The notes beneath the pieces are model-generated. The model saw only the letters and a list, made by a program, of their open reading frames with translations. It was not told where the DNA came from and did no database searches. The position numbers and the translations under genes are program-made. DNA of 64,000 nt from JBAZWV01 sp041660225 (GTDB lineage Bacteria; Patescibacteriota; Patescibacteriia; 2-12-FULL-60-25), in NCBI GenBank assembly GCA_041660225.1, contig JBAZWV010000001.1, positions 310,001-374,000 on the forward strand, in the 5' to 3' direction. The stretch's first letter is position 1. Each line of letters begins with the position of its first letter. This document shows, piece after piece, positions 24,902 through 34,134 of the stretch.

Positions 24902-27900
24902 TTAGGGAGCGGATTCGTCATCGGTTGCGTAGTAAATAATTTCCTCGTAGTCATCCGGGACGTTCTTCGGGCGGATTCGCCCCGTGGCGTCCTGAATAGG
25001 TACGAGTTTTCCGTTACGATCGCGAATGGCGAACTGTTCATGACGAACCAAGTCCGGTTCGCTCTCCACCGATTTTTTCGGCTGAGGAGGGGTTTTGGGC
25101 TTTGGTTGCATCTCTTTCGGCAGCTCCTGCAAAAACAACGGCGGCGGCGGATTCACCTGATGGATATCCGAACGCTTTCGAAGGAGGAGTGACCAGAAGG
25201 TAAACGGATGATCCTTGTGATCAACCGCCACGATGCGGTTGCACCATGGGTCGACGGCTTCGAATCCGAACGGCTTCAGGGCTTCCAAAAAAGCCTGGAA
25301 ACTTTCGTCATCGAAACTCCGCGACTGTACGGTGCACCACAGGTGGCCACCGCGCTTGAGCACGCGATGGCATTCGTCGAGAATCGTCACCCGTTCGATC
25401 TCGCCTCCGCCTTTCGGACGACGACGACTTGTAAGGTCGAGTACGAGCGATGCGACCACCATCGAGAACTTTCCGCGCCATTTCTTCGGCATGCGCGAGG
25501 CACAACCTTCAAAGGCGTTTCGTCCTGCGTGGTAGGAATGATCGCGTCCGATTTCGATCATTTTTGGGTTGATGTCGATGGAGAAGACCGGGGCATTCAG
25601 CTTTCGCTCGAGAATGAGCGGACCGCAGCCAAGGTCCAACACGTCTTCCCACGACGTGATGACTCCCATCTTGTGCCAGCGCGTCAGGGTTGGAACGGTC
25701 ACACGTGATATCTGACCGGACGTTCCCTGATCTTCCGTTTTGAGATAGTAATCGGCGATCGTGTCGGCGACTGGAAGCTCTCGCAGCGTTTTGCCGAGAA
25801 ACTTCTGGATGCCTTCTTCGCCGAGCCCCATCATCTGACGGAATGCGTCACGGAGCCACTGTCCTGGCGTTGAGGTCAACTTCCGGAACGTTGTCTCTTC
25901 GAGCGCATGCTCCTCTTCCGTCTGAATCGCCATCCCGTGGACGCCGATGAGGAAGTTTCGCCACTTGCGTTCGTTCAACTCGATCAATGCTCCGTCGGCG
26001 GTGCCGTTGATTGCGAGTGTGAACACGTCCATCGGCACTTCTGCTCCGGAACGATGGAACCGTCCGTTGAATTGAAGAGCCTGTGTAGGCTTCCAGGGCA
26101 ACGTCAGATAGTACACCGTGACCTTCTCCACACTTCCTGGAATCAGGGGTGAGATGAAGTTGAGGCTCTCCGCCGTTGCCGGAACCGAGGCGACGAGGAT
26201 GCGTGCTTCGGGATCTGTCCGCCATCGCTCTTGGATCTCTCGACGACCGCCGAAGTGGCCGGAACCGGTAGATCCATCGATGACCAAGACGTTTCCTGGA
26301 AACCACTGCTTTAGAAGCGCAGCGATCTCATAGGTGTCGGGATCTTCACGGACGCCTTCCAGCTTCCGCGTAATCCCGCTTGCGAAGATGCCGCTCGCGA
26401 CCACAACCTTCCCCTTCTTGATGCGCTCAGCGATCTCTTTTTTGAGATATTTGAGCTTGGGGTTGGCCATCGGATCGCTGAAGCATCGGAGACCGCTTAA
26501 ATGCGGATACCAGTCTTTCGCAGCCTTCGGAACCGAAAGGAAACGGGTCATTCGATTGACCTGCTGCCGAGGCTCCAAGTTCCCGTCATTCTGGATCGCG
26601 TCATGAACCTCGCGAATGTCCTGAGGACACGGCAAGGAGATGATCTGCGTGAACCCGAGCGGCGGAAGGTTTGTCGCGGGAAGATCCAAGACTTCCTCCT
26701 GGGAGAAGTAGTCGCACATGCGGCTCGACATCATCCCGAAGAAAATCCGTGGGTTCTTCCGGCACATCGCGAGAAACGTCTCCGGCATCGGATACGTCTT
26801 GGGATCCAACAACGTCGCCATGTGCGCAACTTCGTTCGGGTTATTCTCGAACGGAGTCGCAGTCAGCATGAGACGATGCTTCACCGAAGGAGCCGTCGCG
26901 AGGCGTAGGACTCGCTGGCTGCGAGTACCCCTTCCTTTGATCGCGTGCGCTTCATCGATGATGATGCCGTCCGGCTTCAGACGTAGAAGCGCTTCGACCA
27001 GTTGGTCGCCATACTTCTTGCTCCCTCGCCTACGAGTCGTCGCTCCGTACTGCAGGTTTCCGTAGCCCACAATGATGAAGCGATGACGACGGAGGTCCTT
27101 CGGAGTCATATGTTCCAACGCAGAAATATCCTCCAGACCACGAACGATGTAGGGGTCCATCGCCTCCTTATAATAGCGAGGGATTTCCTGCGCCCACACC
27201 GTGTTCTTGGCGTAGGAACGACAGACAACGATCACTGCGCGACAGCCGAGTTGCTCCAGACCGACGATAGCCGCAGAGGTTTTTTGCGTCCCTACGTCCC
27301 CGACGATCATGGCGTTTCCACGCTCGCAGATCTGCTTCACCCAGAGACGAACGTGCATCGAGGGGAAGGGCTTACCCTTCACAATCTCGGTCTTGAAGGC
27401 GGGATACTTCTCCTGCACGAACTGACGCATCAGCGCCCTCACGTGCTTAAAGAGTCCCCGCTTCTTTGCGTTTGTCTCCGTACGGATTTTTCCCTCGATC
27501 TTCGCGATCATCTTCTGTGGATTCCGATTCAGCTCCTTGATGTGCTTTCGGAACCAGCGGCGCGCAACCATGTGGAGTTCGGAATCCACGAGGGTCGTGA
27601 GTAGATGATCGGGAATCGAGAGATAGTCCGGAGCGATTCCGCCTCCCTGGTGACCATGCGACTTCGTCCACTTGATCTTCCAGTCCGTGTAGATCTGGAA
27701 AACGTGTTCGATCGTATAGAAGAGATGCGGATACGTCCGGCTCAAGCGTTCAGCGATCAGGACGGGGTCGGTTTCGTGTTCGATCCAGAACTTGAGCTCA
27801 GGGTCGCGTTCGAGCAGTTCATGAAAGCGCTCGAAGTCGACTTCGCGAGGTGTGAAAACTGTCCACTCTTTGTTCCGAAGGTGATCCAGATATCGTCCAC

Positions 27901-27991
27901 GAAGCTTTGATTCGTCGATGCCTTCCAGCATCTTCCGATTGTCTTCGCTCGCTTCGCGGAAGCGTAGACCCGTAGGGCTGCTGGATTTCAT
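24902..27991 (-). CDS. SNF2-type helicase fused to a class I SAM methyltransferase (1029 aa)
   Basis: Residues 1-200 are unrecognised. The SNF2-like ATPase follows: Walker A GDVGTQKT (231-238), DEAH (346-349), TATP (377-380), second RecA lobe with VVVASGIF (529-536), and arginine motif QFNGRFHRSG (640-649). A methyltransferase domain follows with VLDLGCGP (784-791), the acidic ribose contact D806, MVVASLVLDL (844-853) and ECHRVLKRGGHLWCTV (873-888), the last typical of UbiE/Methyltransf_11 enzymes. No (D/N)PP(Y/F/W) or PC motif of DNA methyltransferases is present, so the methyl acceptor is unknown. A proline-rich linker and an 80-residue tail close the protein. Start: GGAG seven bases before ATG. 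The gene has its own promoter and terminator. Confidence 0.85.
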   Translation of the reverse strand: MKSSSPTGLRFREASEDNRKMLEGIDESKLRGRYLDHLRNKEWTVFTPREVDFERFHELLERDPELKFWIEHETDPVLIAERLSRTYPHLFYTIEHVFQIYTDWKIKWTKSHGHQGGGIAPDYLSIPDHLLTTLVDSELHMVARRWFRKHIKELNRNPQKMIAKIEGKIRTETNAKKRGLFKHVRALMRQFVQEKYPAFKTEIVKGKPFPSMHVRLWVKQICERGNAMIVGDVGTQKTSAAIVGLEQLGCRAVIVVCRSYAKNTVWAQEIPRYYKEAMDPYIVRGLEDISALEHMTPKDLRRHRFIIVGYGNLQYGATTRRRGSKKYGDQLVEALLRLKPDGIIIDEAHAIKGRGTRSQRVLRLATAPSVKHRLMLTATPFENNPNEVAHMATLLDPKTYPMPETFLAMCRKNPRIFFGMMSSRMCDYFSQEEVLDLPATNLPPLGFTQIISLPCPQDIREVHDAIQNDGNLEPRQQVNRMTRFLSVPKAAKDWYPHLSGLRCFSDPMANPKLKYLKKEIAERIKKGKVVVASGIFASGITRKLEGVREDPDTYEIAALLKQWFPGNVLVIDGSTGSGHFGGRREIQERWRTDPEARILVASVPATAESLNFISPLIPGSVEKVTVYYLTLPWKPTQALQFNGRFHRSGAEVPMDVFTLAINGTADGALIELNERKWRNFLIGVHGMAIQTEEEHALEETTFRKLTSTPGQWLRDAFRQMMGLGEEGIQKFLGKTLRELPVADTIADYYLKTEDQGTSGQISRVTVPTLTRWHKMGVITSWEDVLDLGCGPLILERKLNAPVFSIDINPKMIEIGRDHSYHAGRNAFEGCASRMPKKWRGKFSMVVASLVLDLTSRRRPKGGGEIERVTILDECHRVLKRGGHLWCTVQSRSFDDESFQAFLEALKPFGFEAVDPWCNRIVAVDHKDHPFTFWSLLLRKRSDIHQVNPPPPLFLQELPKEMQPKPKTPPQPKKSVESEPDLVRHEQFAIRDRNGKLVPIQDATGRIRPKNVPDDYEEIIYYATDDESAP

Positions 27992-28015
27992 TCATTATCT
28001 CCATTGTCCAAAGAC

Positions 28016-28051
28016 CAAAAAACAAACCGTTAGGCCGAATTACCTAACGGT
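28016..28051 (-). terminator. Terminator overlapping the helicase promoter region
   Basis: On the minus strand ACCGTTAGG / CCTAACGGT arms with an 8-base loop, then TTTGTTTTTTGG. It stops transcription from the surface-protein gene upstream. A transcript starting from the promoter at 28054-28082 would begin inside the first arm and so would not fold this hairpin. Confidence 0.75.
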
Positions 28052-28053
28052 GT

Positions 28054-28082
28054 TTCCTAACAAATTTTGACCAAAAAGTCAA
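28054..28082 (-). promoter_or_regulatory. Promoter with TTGAC-N6-GTCAA operator for the helicase-methyltransferase gene
   Basis: On the minus strand: TTGACT (28082-28077), a 17-base spacer, TAGGAA. A perfect inverted repeat TTGAC-TTTTTG-GTCAA (28082-28067) covers the -35 box, preceded by AGAAGAGA. It closely matches the site at 24799-24827. Confidence 0.55.
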
Positions 28083-28109
28083 TCTCTTCTCTATTCCTAA
28101 GCCCATCCT

Positions 28110-29261
28110 TTAGAGCGTGGCGTCGATCGTCGTGGCGCCATTCAATTCGGTTTGAATGTTGAAGGGATCATTCGCCGTCACATCCGTGCCGTAGCTGTAA
28201 CTTGAGAAGAGCGCATCATTGATATCATCGATTTTCTTGTTCCAATCCGTGCCATAGAGCGATGATGCATCGGCTTCGGTCTTCACCCAGCGGAGCACGC
28301 CGCCTTTTGCGACCGCGTAGACAAACGGAACGCTGGTGAATTTCACCATGCGGGAACCGGGACGATACGTCACGTTCTTGCTAAGTGTGTATGACGACAT
28401 TTCCGTGGTGGAGATGTCTTTCACGGTGTTGAAATTCGGGTACCAGGTGAAGAAGACCTTATCGTTCGGGAAGGCGTGGCGCTTGCCATCAAGACCCACG
28501 TAATACACCGCTTTGCATGGATGCGTTGCCGGAGCGACGGAGGGACACGCGAGCTTCACGAGTGTTCCTTCGGTCCCCGGGACGCCGGTGGAAGGTGACA
28601 CGCTGATCGTGGTATTCGATCCGGTGCCCGTGTTGTTATTCAAATCTTTGCATTGCGCGTACGTCGCATAGGTTTTTGCGGTTGCGAACGTGTAGGATTT
28701 TGATGCGACGCCTTGCGAGATCGTCATCATGCCCTGGCTCTGACTGTCGACGAAAAGTTCACACGACGACACGCCGCCTGCATCACTCACGGTCACAGAA
28801 AGCGACACGGTTTTGCCGACTTCGGCGGATGCCGGGGACACGGAGCTCACGACGGGCGGATTGATATCTCCCCCGCCTCCACCTCCCGATCCGCCCTGCG
28901 CCCAAACGGCGACGCCCATTCCAGAATTGAAGTTGTTGACGGAGTCGCGGCAGAACACGAACACAGTGTAGACCTGCGAATTGTTGAAAGCGTACGCAAG
29001 TGTCGCCTTGCCTGCGGCGACATTCATCGCTCCCTTGTCATCATTATCCACGTAGAGATTACAGCTCGCAATCGATCCAGCACTTGATGACACACTTGCT
29101 TGAAGCGTCGCCGGAATACCAACCGTCGCACTTGTCGGACTCACGATGCCGATAGAGATGGCGGATGAAGCGGCGTGGATCGGAAGCGGAGCGAGAAGGG
29201 AAAACGACACGGCAAGGGCGGCGAAACGCGCGCCGATGGATCGAAGCAAGGATGTGTTCAT
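28110..29261 (-). CDS. Secreted surface protein: two Ig-like repeats plus CPR surface module (383 aa)
   Basis: A signal peptide (AALAVSFSLLAPLPIHAAS) is followed by two beta-sandwich repeats of about 95 residues, each beginning SP(T/A)SA(T/E)VG and containing C-(N/E)-LYVD/LFVD. A Gly-rich linker separates the repeats. Then comes the same module as in the protein at 15833-17197 (DGKRHAFPNDKVFFTWY, NVTYRPG, YAVAKGGVLRW, LYGTDWNKKIDD). Paired cysteines in each repeat suggest disulphides. A surface or S-layer-associated role is inferred. It ends just ahead of a terminator. Confidence 0.72.
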   Translation of the reverse strand: MNTSLLRSIGARFAALAVSFSLLAPLPIHAASSAISIGIVSPTSATVGIPATLQASVSSSAGSIASCNLYVDNDDKGAMNVAAGKATLAYAFNNSQVYTVFVFCRDSVNNFNSGMGVAVWAQGGSGGGGGGDINPPVVSSVSPASAEVGKTVSLSVTVSDAGGVSSCELFVDSQSQGMMTISQGVASKSYTFATAKTYATYAQCKDLNNNTGTGSNTTISVSPSTGVPGTEGTLVKLACPSVAPATHPCKAVYYVGLDGKRHAFPNDKVFFTWYPNFNTVKDISTTEMSSYTLSKNVTYRPGSRMVKFTSVPFVYAVAKGGVLRWVKTEADASSLYGTDWNKKIDDINDALFSSYSYGTDVTANDPFNIQTELNGATTIDATL

Positions 29262-29278
29262 AGGATTTTGAGTATAAC

Positions 29279-29306
29279 AGAAAACCGTCCCCTAGAGGAC
29301 AGTTTT
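29279..29306 (-). terminator. Possible terminator at the end of uvrA
   Basis: On the minus strand GAAAACTGTCC-type and GGACGGTTTT arms pair with one mismatch around the uvrA stop codon and are followed by T residues. It is weaker than the other hairpins listed. Confidence 0.45.
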
Positions 29307-32177
29307 CAAGTACTTGGCGGTTAAGCTCTTTTTGCTCTTCGCGACCTCTTCCGGCGTGCCCTCGGCGACGAGATCCCCGCCCTTGGCGCCGCCTTCCGGT
29401 CCCATGTCGATCACCCAGTCCGCGGATTTCACGACGTCGAGGTTGTGTTCGATGACGAGCACCGTGTTCCCCTTATCGACCAACGCCTGGAGCACGACGA
29501 GGAGGCGTTTGATGTCATCGAAGTGGAGACCGGTCGTTGGTTCATCAAGAATGTAGAGCGTCTTCCCGGTGGCGCGACGTGAGAGTTCCGTTGCGAGCTT
29601 CACGCGTTGTGCTTCACCGCCCGAAAGCGTTGTCGCAGGTTGGCCGAGGCGGACGTAGCCCAGGCCGACTTCATGAAGGACGGAAAGTTTTTCGTAGATG
29701 AGGGGTTGATCGACAAAGAAGCGACGTGCTTCTTCGACGGTCATGTCGAGAACATCCGCGATGTTCTTGCCGCGCCAGTGGATTTCGAGAGCTTCACGGT
29801 TGTATCGCTTGCCGTGGCATTCGGTGCATTCGACATAGACATCCGGAAGGAACTGCATTTCGATCTGCACGTACCCGTCACCTGCACACGATTCACAGCG
29901 TCCCCCGCCTTTGACGTTGAACGAAAATTTTCCGGCGTCGTACCCGCGCATTTTCGCTTCCGGAATCTCGGTAAACAAATCGCGAACAGGCGTAAACACA
30001 CCGGTATAGGTTGCGGGGTTGGATCGTGGCGTGCGACCGATCGGTGATTGATCGACGGACACGACTTTATCGAGATGCTCAATACCTTCGATTTTTTTGT
30101 GTGCACCTGGAAGTTCCTTCGCACCGTAAAAATGGGCGGAAAGGGAGCGCGCAAGAATATCGAGGACGAGCGTTGACTTGCCGGAGCCTGAAACGCCCGT
30201 CATGCAGATGAAACGGCCAAGCGGAAGTTTGACGTCGATGTTTTTGAGATTGAATTCGGACGCGCCTTTGATGATCAGTTGTTTGCTGTTCCCCTTGCGG
30301 CGGTTCTTCGGCGTCTCGATCTGCTTCTTGCCGATCAGGTATCCGCCGGTCATTGATTCCTTGTTGCGTTTGATTTCGGCGAGCGTTCCTTCGGCGACGA
30401 TCTCTCCTCCGTATTCCCCGGCACCCGGGCCCACGTCAACGAGATAGTCGGCAGCCTCCATCACCGCCTGGTCATGTTCGACAACGATCACGGAGTTCCC
30501 AAGGTCGCGCAGACGTTTCATCGTCGCGATCAGACGATCGTTGTCGCGCTGATGGAGACCGATCGAAGGTTCGTCCAAAATATAAATAACGCCGGAGAGT
30601 TCGGATCCAAGCTGAGCCGCGAGGCGCACGCGCTGGGCTTCACCGCCGGAGAGCGACATCGCGCTGCGATCCAAGGTGAGATAGCCGAGGCCGACGTCGA
30701 GCAGGTTTGCGAGGCGGCGCTTCACTTCGTGCGACACCTGATCCACGACGATGCGCTCGCGTTCGGTGAATCCTTGCGCGTCGGGTTTTGCATCCGGCTT
30801 GATACGCATGATTTTGGACGGTTTCGCTTTGACCGGACCGTGACCGAGGCCGTCGAAAAACGCGAAGGCTTCTTCGAGCGGAAGTCCGACGATGTCGGCG
30901 ATCCCCTTGCCGGCGACCGTGACGAGCAACGCCTCGATACGCAAACGTCGCGCATTACAGACAGGACACGTCAGCACGCGCATGTACGTTTCGATTTCCT
31001 TTTGCACGTATTCCGAATCGGTTTGGCGATATTTTTCTTCAAGCATCGCGAGGATGCCGTTGAAGGTCATCGTCTTGGCTTCGACGTCATAGGTTTCTTC
31101 GCCCGTCCCTTCGAACAGTGTCTTGATCGCATCTTTTGAAAACGTCGACACTTCGTCGTTCACGGAAAATCCATGACGCTTACCGACTTCTTCGATCAGA
31201 CGAAGATGCGATGTCTGGTTTCCTGCGATGCGCGTCCATGGCTTGATGGCACCTTGGGCGATCGTGAGGCGTTTGTTCGGAATGACGAGATCGGGTTCGA
31301 GCACGAGCTTGGTGCCAAGACCGGTACAGGCAGGACACGCGCCGTGCGGAGAGTTGAATGAAAAAAGGCGCGGCTCGAGCGTCGGGAGCGAAAGGTTGCA
31401 CGTCGGACAAAAGAGAGATTGTGAAAACAACATCTCGTCACCGTTCTCCTCGTTCACGGCAATCACGATGCCGTTGCCAAGATCAAGCGCGGATTTGAGC
31501 ACTTCCATGAACGCGTCGATCACCATGCTCGTTTTGTGTTCGAGTTTGGCGACCACGACTTCGATCGAGTGCGTTTTTGTCTTATCCGGTTTCACGCGGA
31601 GCAGTTCGTCGATATCGACGAGTGTGCCGTCGTAACGAACTTCACGGTACCCAGCGTTTTCAGCAGCCTGGAGGACGACTTTGTGTTCGCCTTTCTGTGC
31701 GCGGACCATGGGCGCGAGCAAAATCACGCCCTGATCTTTCGTCATCGCCAAAATCTTTTCACCGATTTCGCGCGGCGATTGTTCCATGACGGCGGCTCCG
31801 CACGTCGGACAATGGGCGCGACCGGCGCGGGCGTACAAGAGACGAAGGAAGTCGTAAATTTCGGTCACGGTTCCGACGGTGGAACGCGGATTGTGCGACG
31901 ATGATTTTTGGTCGATGGCAACCGTCGGCGACAAACCGAGAATCTCATCAACGTCCGGCTTGTCCTGAAGTTCCAAAAACTGTCGCGCGTACGACGACAG
32001 GCTTTCCATGTAGCGGCGCTGTCCTTCGGCGTGGATGGTATCGAACGCAAGGGAAGACTTCCCCGAGCCGGAAAGACCCGTGATCACGACCAGCTTGTTT
32101 TTGGGCAGGTCGATCGACACGTTTTTTAAATTGTGGACGCGTGCGCCACGGATCGAAATGGAATTCTGGGCGGACAT
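29292..32177 (-). CDS. uvrA: Excinuclease ABC subunit A
   Basis: At 961 residues it is full-length UvrA: two ABC ATPase modules with Walker A GLSGSGKSS and GVSGSGKST, signature motifs (ALSLSGGEAQRVRLA-type, twice) and zinc-finger cysteines (CPTCGAAV, CPTCNLSL, CESCAGDGY, CTECHGKRY). It recognises bulky DNA lesions with UvrB at the start of nucleotide excision repair. It appears to be transcribed alone; 30 bases separate it from the surface-protein gene downstream. Confidence 0.98.
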   Translation of the reverse strand: MSAQNSISIRGARVHNLKNVSIDLPKNKLVVITGLSGSGKSSLAFDTIHAEGQRRYMESLSSYARQFLELQDKPDVDEILGLSPTVAIDQKSSSHNPRSTVGTVTEIYDFLRLLYARAGRAHCPTCGAAVMEQSPREIGEKILAMTKDQGVILLAPMVRAQKGEHKVVLQAAENAGYREVRYDGTLVDIDELLRVKPDKTKTHSIEVVVAKLEHKTSMVIDAFMEVLKSALDLGNGIVIAVNEENGDEMLFSQSLFCPTCNLSLPTLEPRLFSFNSPHGACPACTGLGTKLVLEPDLVIPNKRLTIAQGAIKPWTRIAGNQTSHLRLIEEVGKRHGFSVNDEVSTFSKDAIKTLFEGTGEETYDVEAKTMTFNGILAMLEEKYRQTDSEYVQKEIETYMRVLTCPVCNARRLRIEALLVTVAGKGIADIVGLPLEEAFAFFDGLGHGPVKAKPSKIMRIKPDAKPDAQGFTERERIVVDQVSHEVKRRLANLLDVGLGYLTLDRSAMSLSGGEAQRVRLAAQLGSELSGVIYILDEPSIGLHQRDNDRLIATMKRLRDLGNSVIVVEHDQAVMEAADYLVDVGPGAGEYGGEIVAEGTLAEIKRNKESMTGGYLIGKKQIETPKNRRKGNSKQLIIKGASEFNLKNIDVKLPLGRFICMTGVSGSGKSTLVLDILARSLSAHFYGAKELPGAHKKIEGIEHLDKVVSVDQSPIGRTPRSNPATYTGVFTPVRDLFTEIPEAKMRGYDAGKFSFNVKGGGRCESCAGDGYVQIEMQFLPDVYVECTECHGKRYNREALEIHWRGKNIADVLDMTVEEARRFFVDQPLIYEKLSVLHEVGLGYVRLGQPATTLSGGEAQRVKLATELSRRATGKTLYILDEPTTGLHFDDIKRLLVVLQALVDKGNTVLVIEHNLDVVKSADWVIDMGPEGGAKGGDLVAEGTPEEVAKSKKSLTAKYLKTVL

Positions 32178-32232
32178 AACTCGCCGCCGAGACTACCATG
32201 TATTTGAAGATGGAGCAAGAGCCGAGGGAGGA

Positions 32233-34134
32233 CTAGTTCCCGTAACACGGAATAAATCCGAGGGAGCTCTTTGTCGTAATGAGCGGGAGTGTTGGGAAGG
32301 GGCCGCTCAGCAACCCGCCCTGCGGAGAATCTTTACCGTAGGTTCCCGGAGCGGTGTTCGGAAGTTTTTTGAGATCCGCTGGCGCGTTGCTCGCGTTCAA
32401 CGACAGATCGCAAATGATCGGCTTGTCGCCACTCACCGCCTTCTGAATTTCATCCTCCGTCCAAAGATACTGCCTCATTTCTGATATGAAACTGACCGCT
32501 CCTTTTGTATGCTTCGGATCCAAGCGCGCCGCGAAACACGCCATCACATTCTGCAACCCCGAATCAACATCGTCTCCAATGATATATGACGGTTCGTATC
32601 CGGAGAACACGGCAGCGCCTCCACAACTCAGTTTACTCACCGCGGCATAGTTATCCTTCAGGTTGACCAGGCTGTTATCTTCATACTTGATCGCAAGCGC
32701 ATACCCGAGAGGACCGCCTTCGCCGCAATCCGCCTTCACGTTTTCAATCGTGTTCTTGCTTTGAACCTTGATCGAATATGTCTGCGCCAAGTTGCTTTCG
32801 CTGCCAAGATCCGCTTTCTTCACTTGCACGACGGCGCCCGCAGGGAAATTCGTATTCAGCTCGAGGAAGCTGTCCGCGGCACCAAGCTGTGACACGAGAG
32901 CACTGCCGTAGGAAAAATTGTTATAGATGTTATTGCAGACCAGAAGGAGCTGTACCGCGAGGACCTTGCGAACGCCATCCTGAACCAACCGTCCCGAAAT
33001 CGTTGACTCGACACAGCCGAATGAACCCTTCGGGCCGTCACAAAATCCGGCATCGCACGGCAGACAGGCCTCTCCCTGCTTCTGGCACACCTTCCCCTTG
33101 CAACGGCCGTCACCGAAACCGTCGATATAATATTCGTATCCGCACTGCGTGCCTTCTCCCTTGATCGTGTAATCTTTGGAGCTCAGTTGACCGACGGGAA
33201 TAAACGCCGGACTCTGACCAGCATCGGCAAATGTGAGCGGCTTTTTGCTGGGAATATCGAGACAGAAATTCTGATCGAGAACCTGCTCCTTATTGATCAT
33301 GAAAATTTCGAGTTTGTTCAGTTTCAATGTTTCGGGATTCACGGTGCGCAGGATCAGCATCGCACCGAGCACGAGTGCGAGGCCGATGGCGGCGTCGATC
33401 ATAATCTCCTTCGCCCGTTTGATGTTTTGAAACGCGGACCCGAAAATGTAACGCATGCCGCCGTACACAAACATGACGGCCGCCGCGACGGCTGCGATGC
33501 TGACGGCATAGTTGAAAATGACTCCAATGAATCCGCGAAGACCCGCGACCGTCTTCACGTTGCCGATGGGATATGAAAGGTCGATCTTCGGCTCCGGTGC
33601 GACACAACGACCCTCTCCCGCAGAACACCCGTGCCCCGGACGAAACGCTTCCGAGGAACCGCCGTATTCTTCCGAAGCACAGTCCGCCGGGGCAAAACAA
33701 AACTTCAATGTTTCGTTCACCTCAACGGCCGTCTTCGTTTCTTGTCCGGGTGCAGCCGGTGGCAATGCTCCTGCGCCGACCTGTGAATAGATGCGCGCTT
33801 CTTGATTGAGACTGGCAAAGGAACTTGTTTCACACGCCTGTTTGCACGATGCGTTGGTGTGACCGCGCTCGGCTTCCTGTTCGACGAGGACATTCCCGGC
33901 ATCGCCGATACTATTGGATGTCACCTCGCAAAAGCAACACGAATAGCGGATTGTATTTTCTCCGCAGACTTCTTCTTCGTCATAACACGTCGTTGCGCCC
34001 AACCCCGAAGACGATCGGGGACCTTCGTATTTTTTTACCTCCTTCTTGATGCCACACTCCGCCGATGCCGGTGTGGGCAACCCGAACGTGCAGACGAGAA
34101 GCGCGATACAAAAAAATCCGAGGAGACGCTTCAT
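32233..34134 (-). CDS. Cys-rich VirB2/TrbC-like membrane protein (633 aa)
   Basis: A signal peptide (LLGFFCIALLVCTFGLPTPASA) precedes a Cys-rich segment of about 180 residues (for example CCFCEV, CKQACE, CFAPADC). A pair of membrane helices with a short polar turn follows (FNYAVSIAAVAAAVMFVYGG ... AAIGLALVLGAMLILR), as in VirB2/TrbC pilin-like proteins of CPR bacteria. The rest is a second long Cys-rich region (CKGKVCQKQGEACLPCDAGFC in parts). The pilin pair usually stands alone in about 100-150 residues, so this is a large elaboration. The overlapping DsbA-like gene suggests disulphide formation outside the membrane. A type IV secretion or surface-appendage link is inferred. Confidence 0.7.
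   Translation of the reverse strand: MKRLLGFFCIALLVCTFGLPTPASAECGIKKEVKKYEGPRSSSGLGATTCYDEEEVCGENTIRYSCCFCEVTSNSIGDAGNVLVEQEAERGHTNASCKQACETSSFASLNQEARIYSQVGAGALPPAAPGQETKTAVEVNETLKFCFAPADCASEEYGGSSEAFRPGHGCSAGEGRCVAPEPKIDLSYPIGNVKTVAGLRGFIGVIFNYAVSIAAVAAAVMFVYGGMRYIFGSAFQNIKRAKEIMIDAAIGLALVLGAMLILRTVNPETLKLNKLEIFMINKEQVLDQNFCLDIPSKKPLTFADAGQSPAFIPVGQLSSKDYTIKGEGTQCGYEYYIDGFGDGRCKGKVCQKQGEACLPCDAGFCDGPKGSFGCVESTISGRLVQDGVRKVLAVQLLLVCNNIYNNFSYGSALVSQLGAADSFLELNTNFPAGAVVQVKKADLGSESNLAQTYSIKVQSKNTIENVKADCGEGGPLGYALAIKYEDNSLVNLKDNYAAVSKLSCGGAAVFSGYEPSYIIGDDVDSGLQNVMACFAARLDPKHTKGAVSFISEMRQYLWTEDEIQKAVSGDKPIICDLSLNASNAPADLKKLPNTAPGTYGKDSPQGGLLSGPFPTLPLITTKSSLGFIPCYGN

Noticed and set aside
24902..27991. 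Reading the C-terminal domain as a DNA adenine methyltransferase
   Set aside because: No (D/N)PP(Y/F/W) motif follows the SAM site; the NPPPP near residue 947 lies in a linker.
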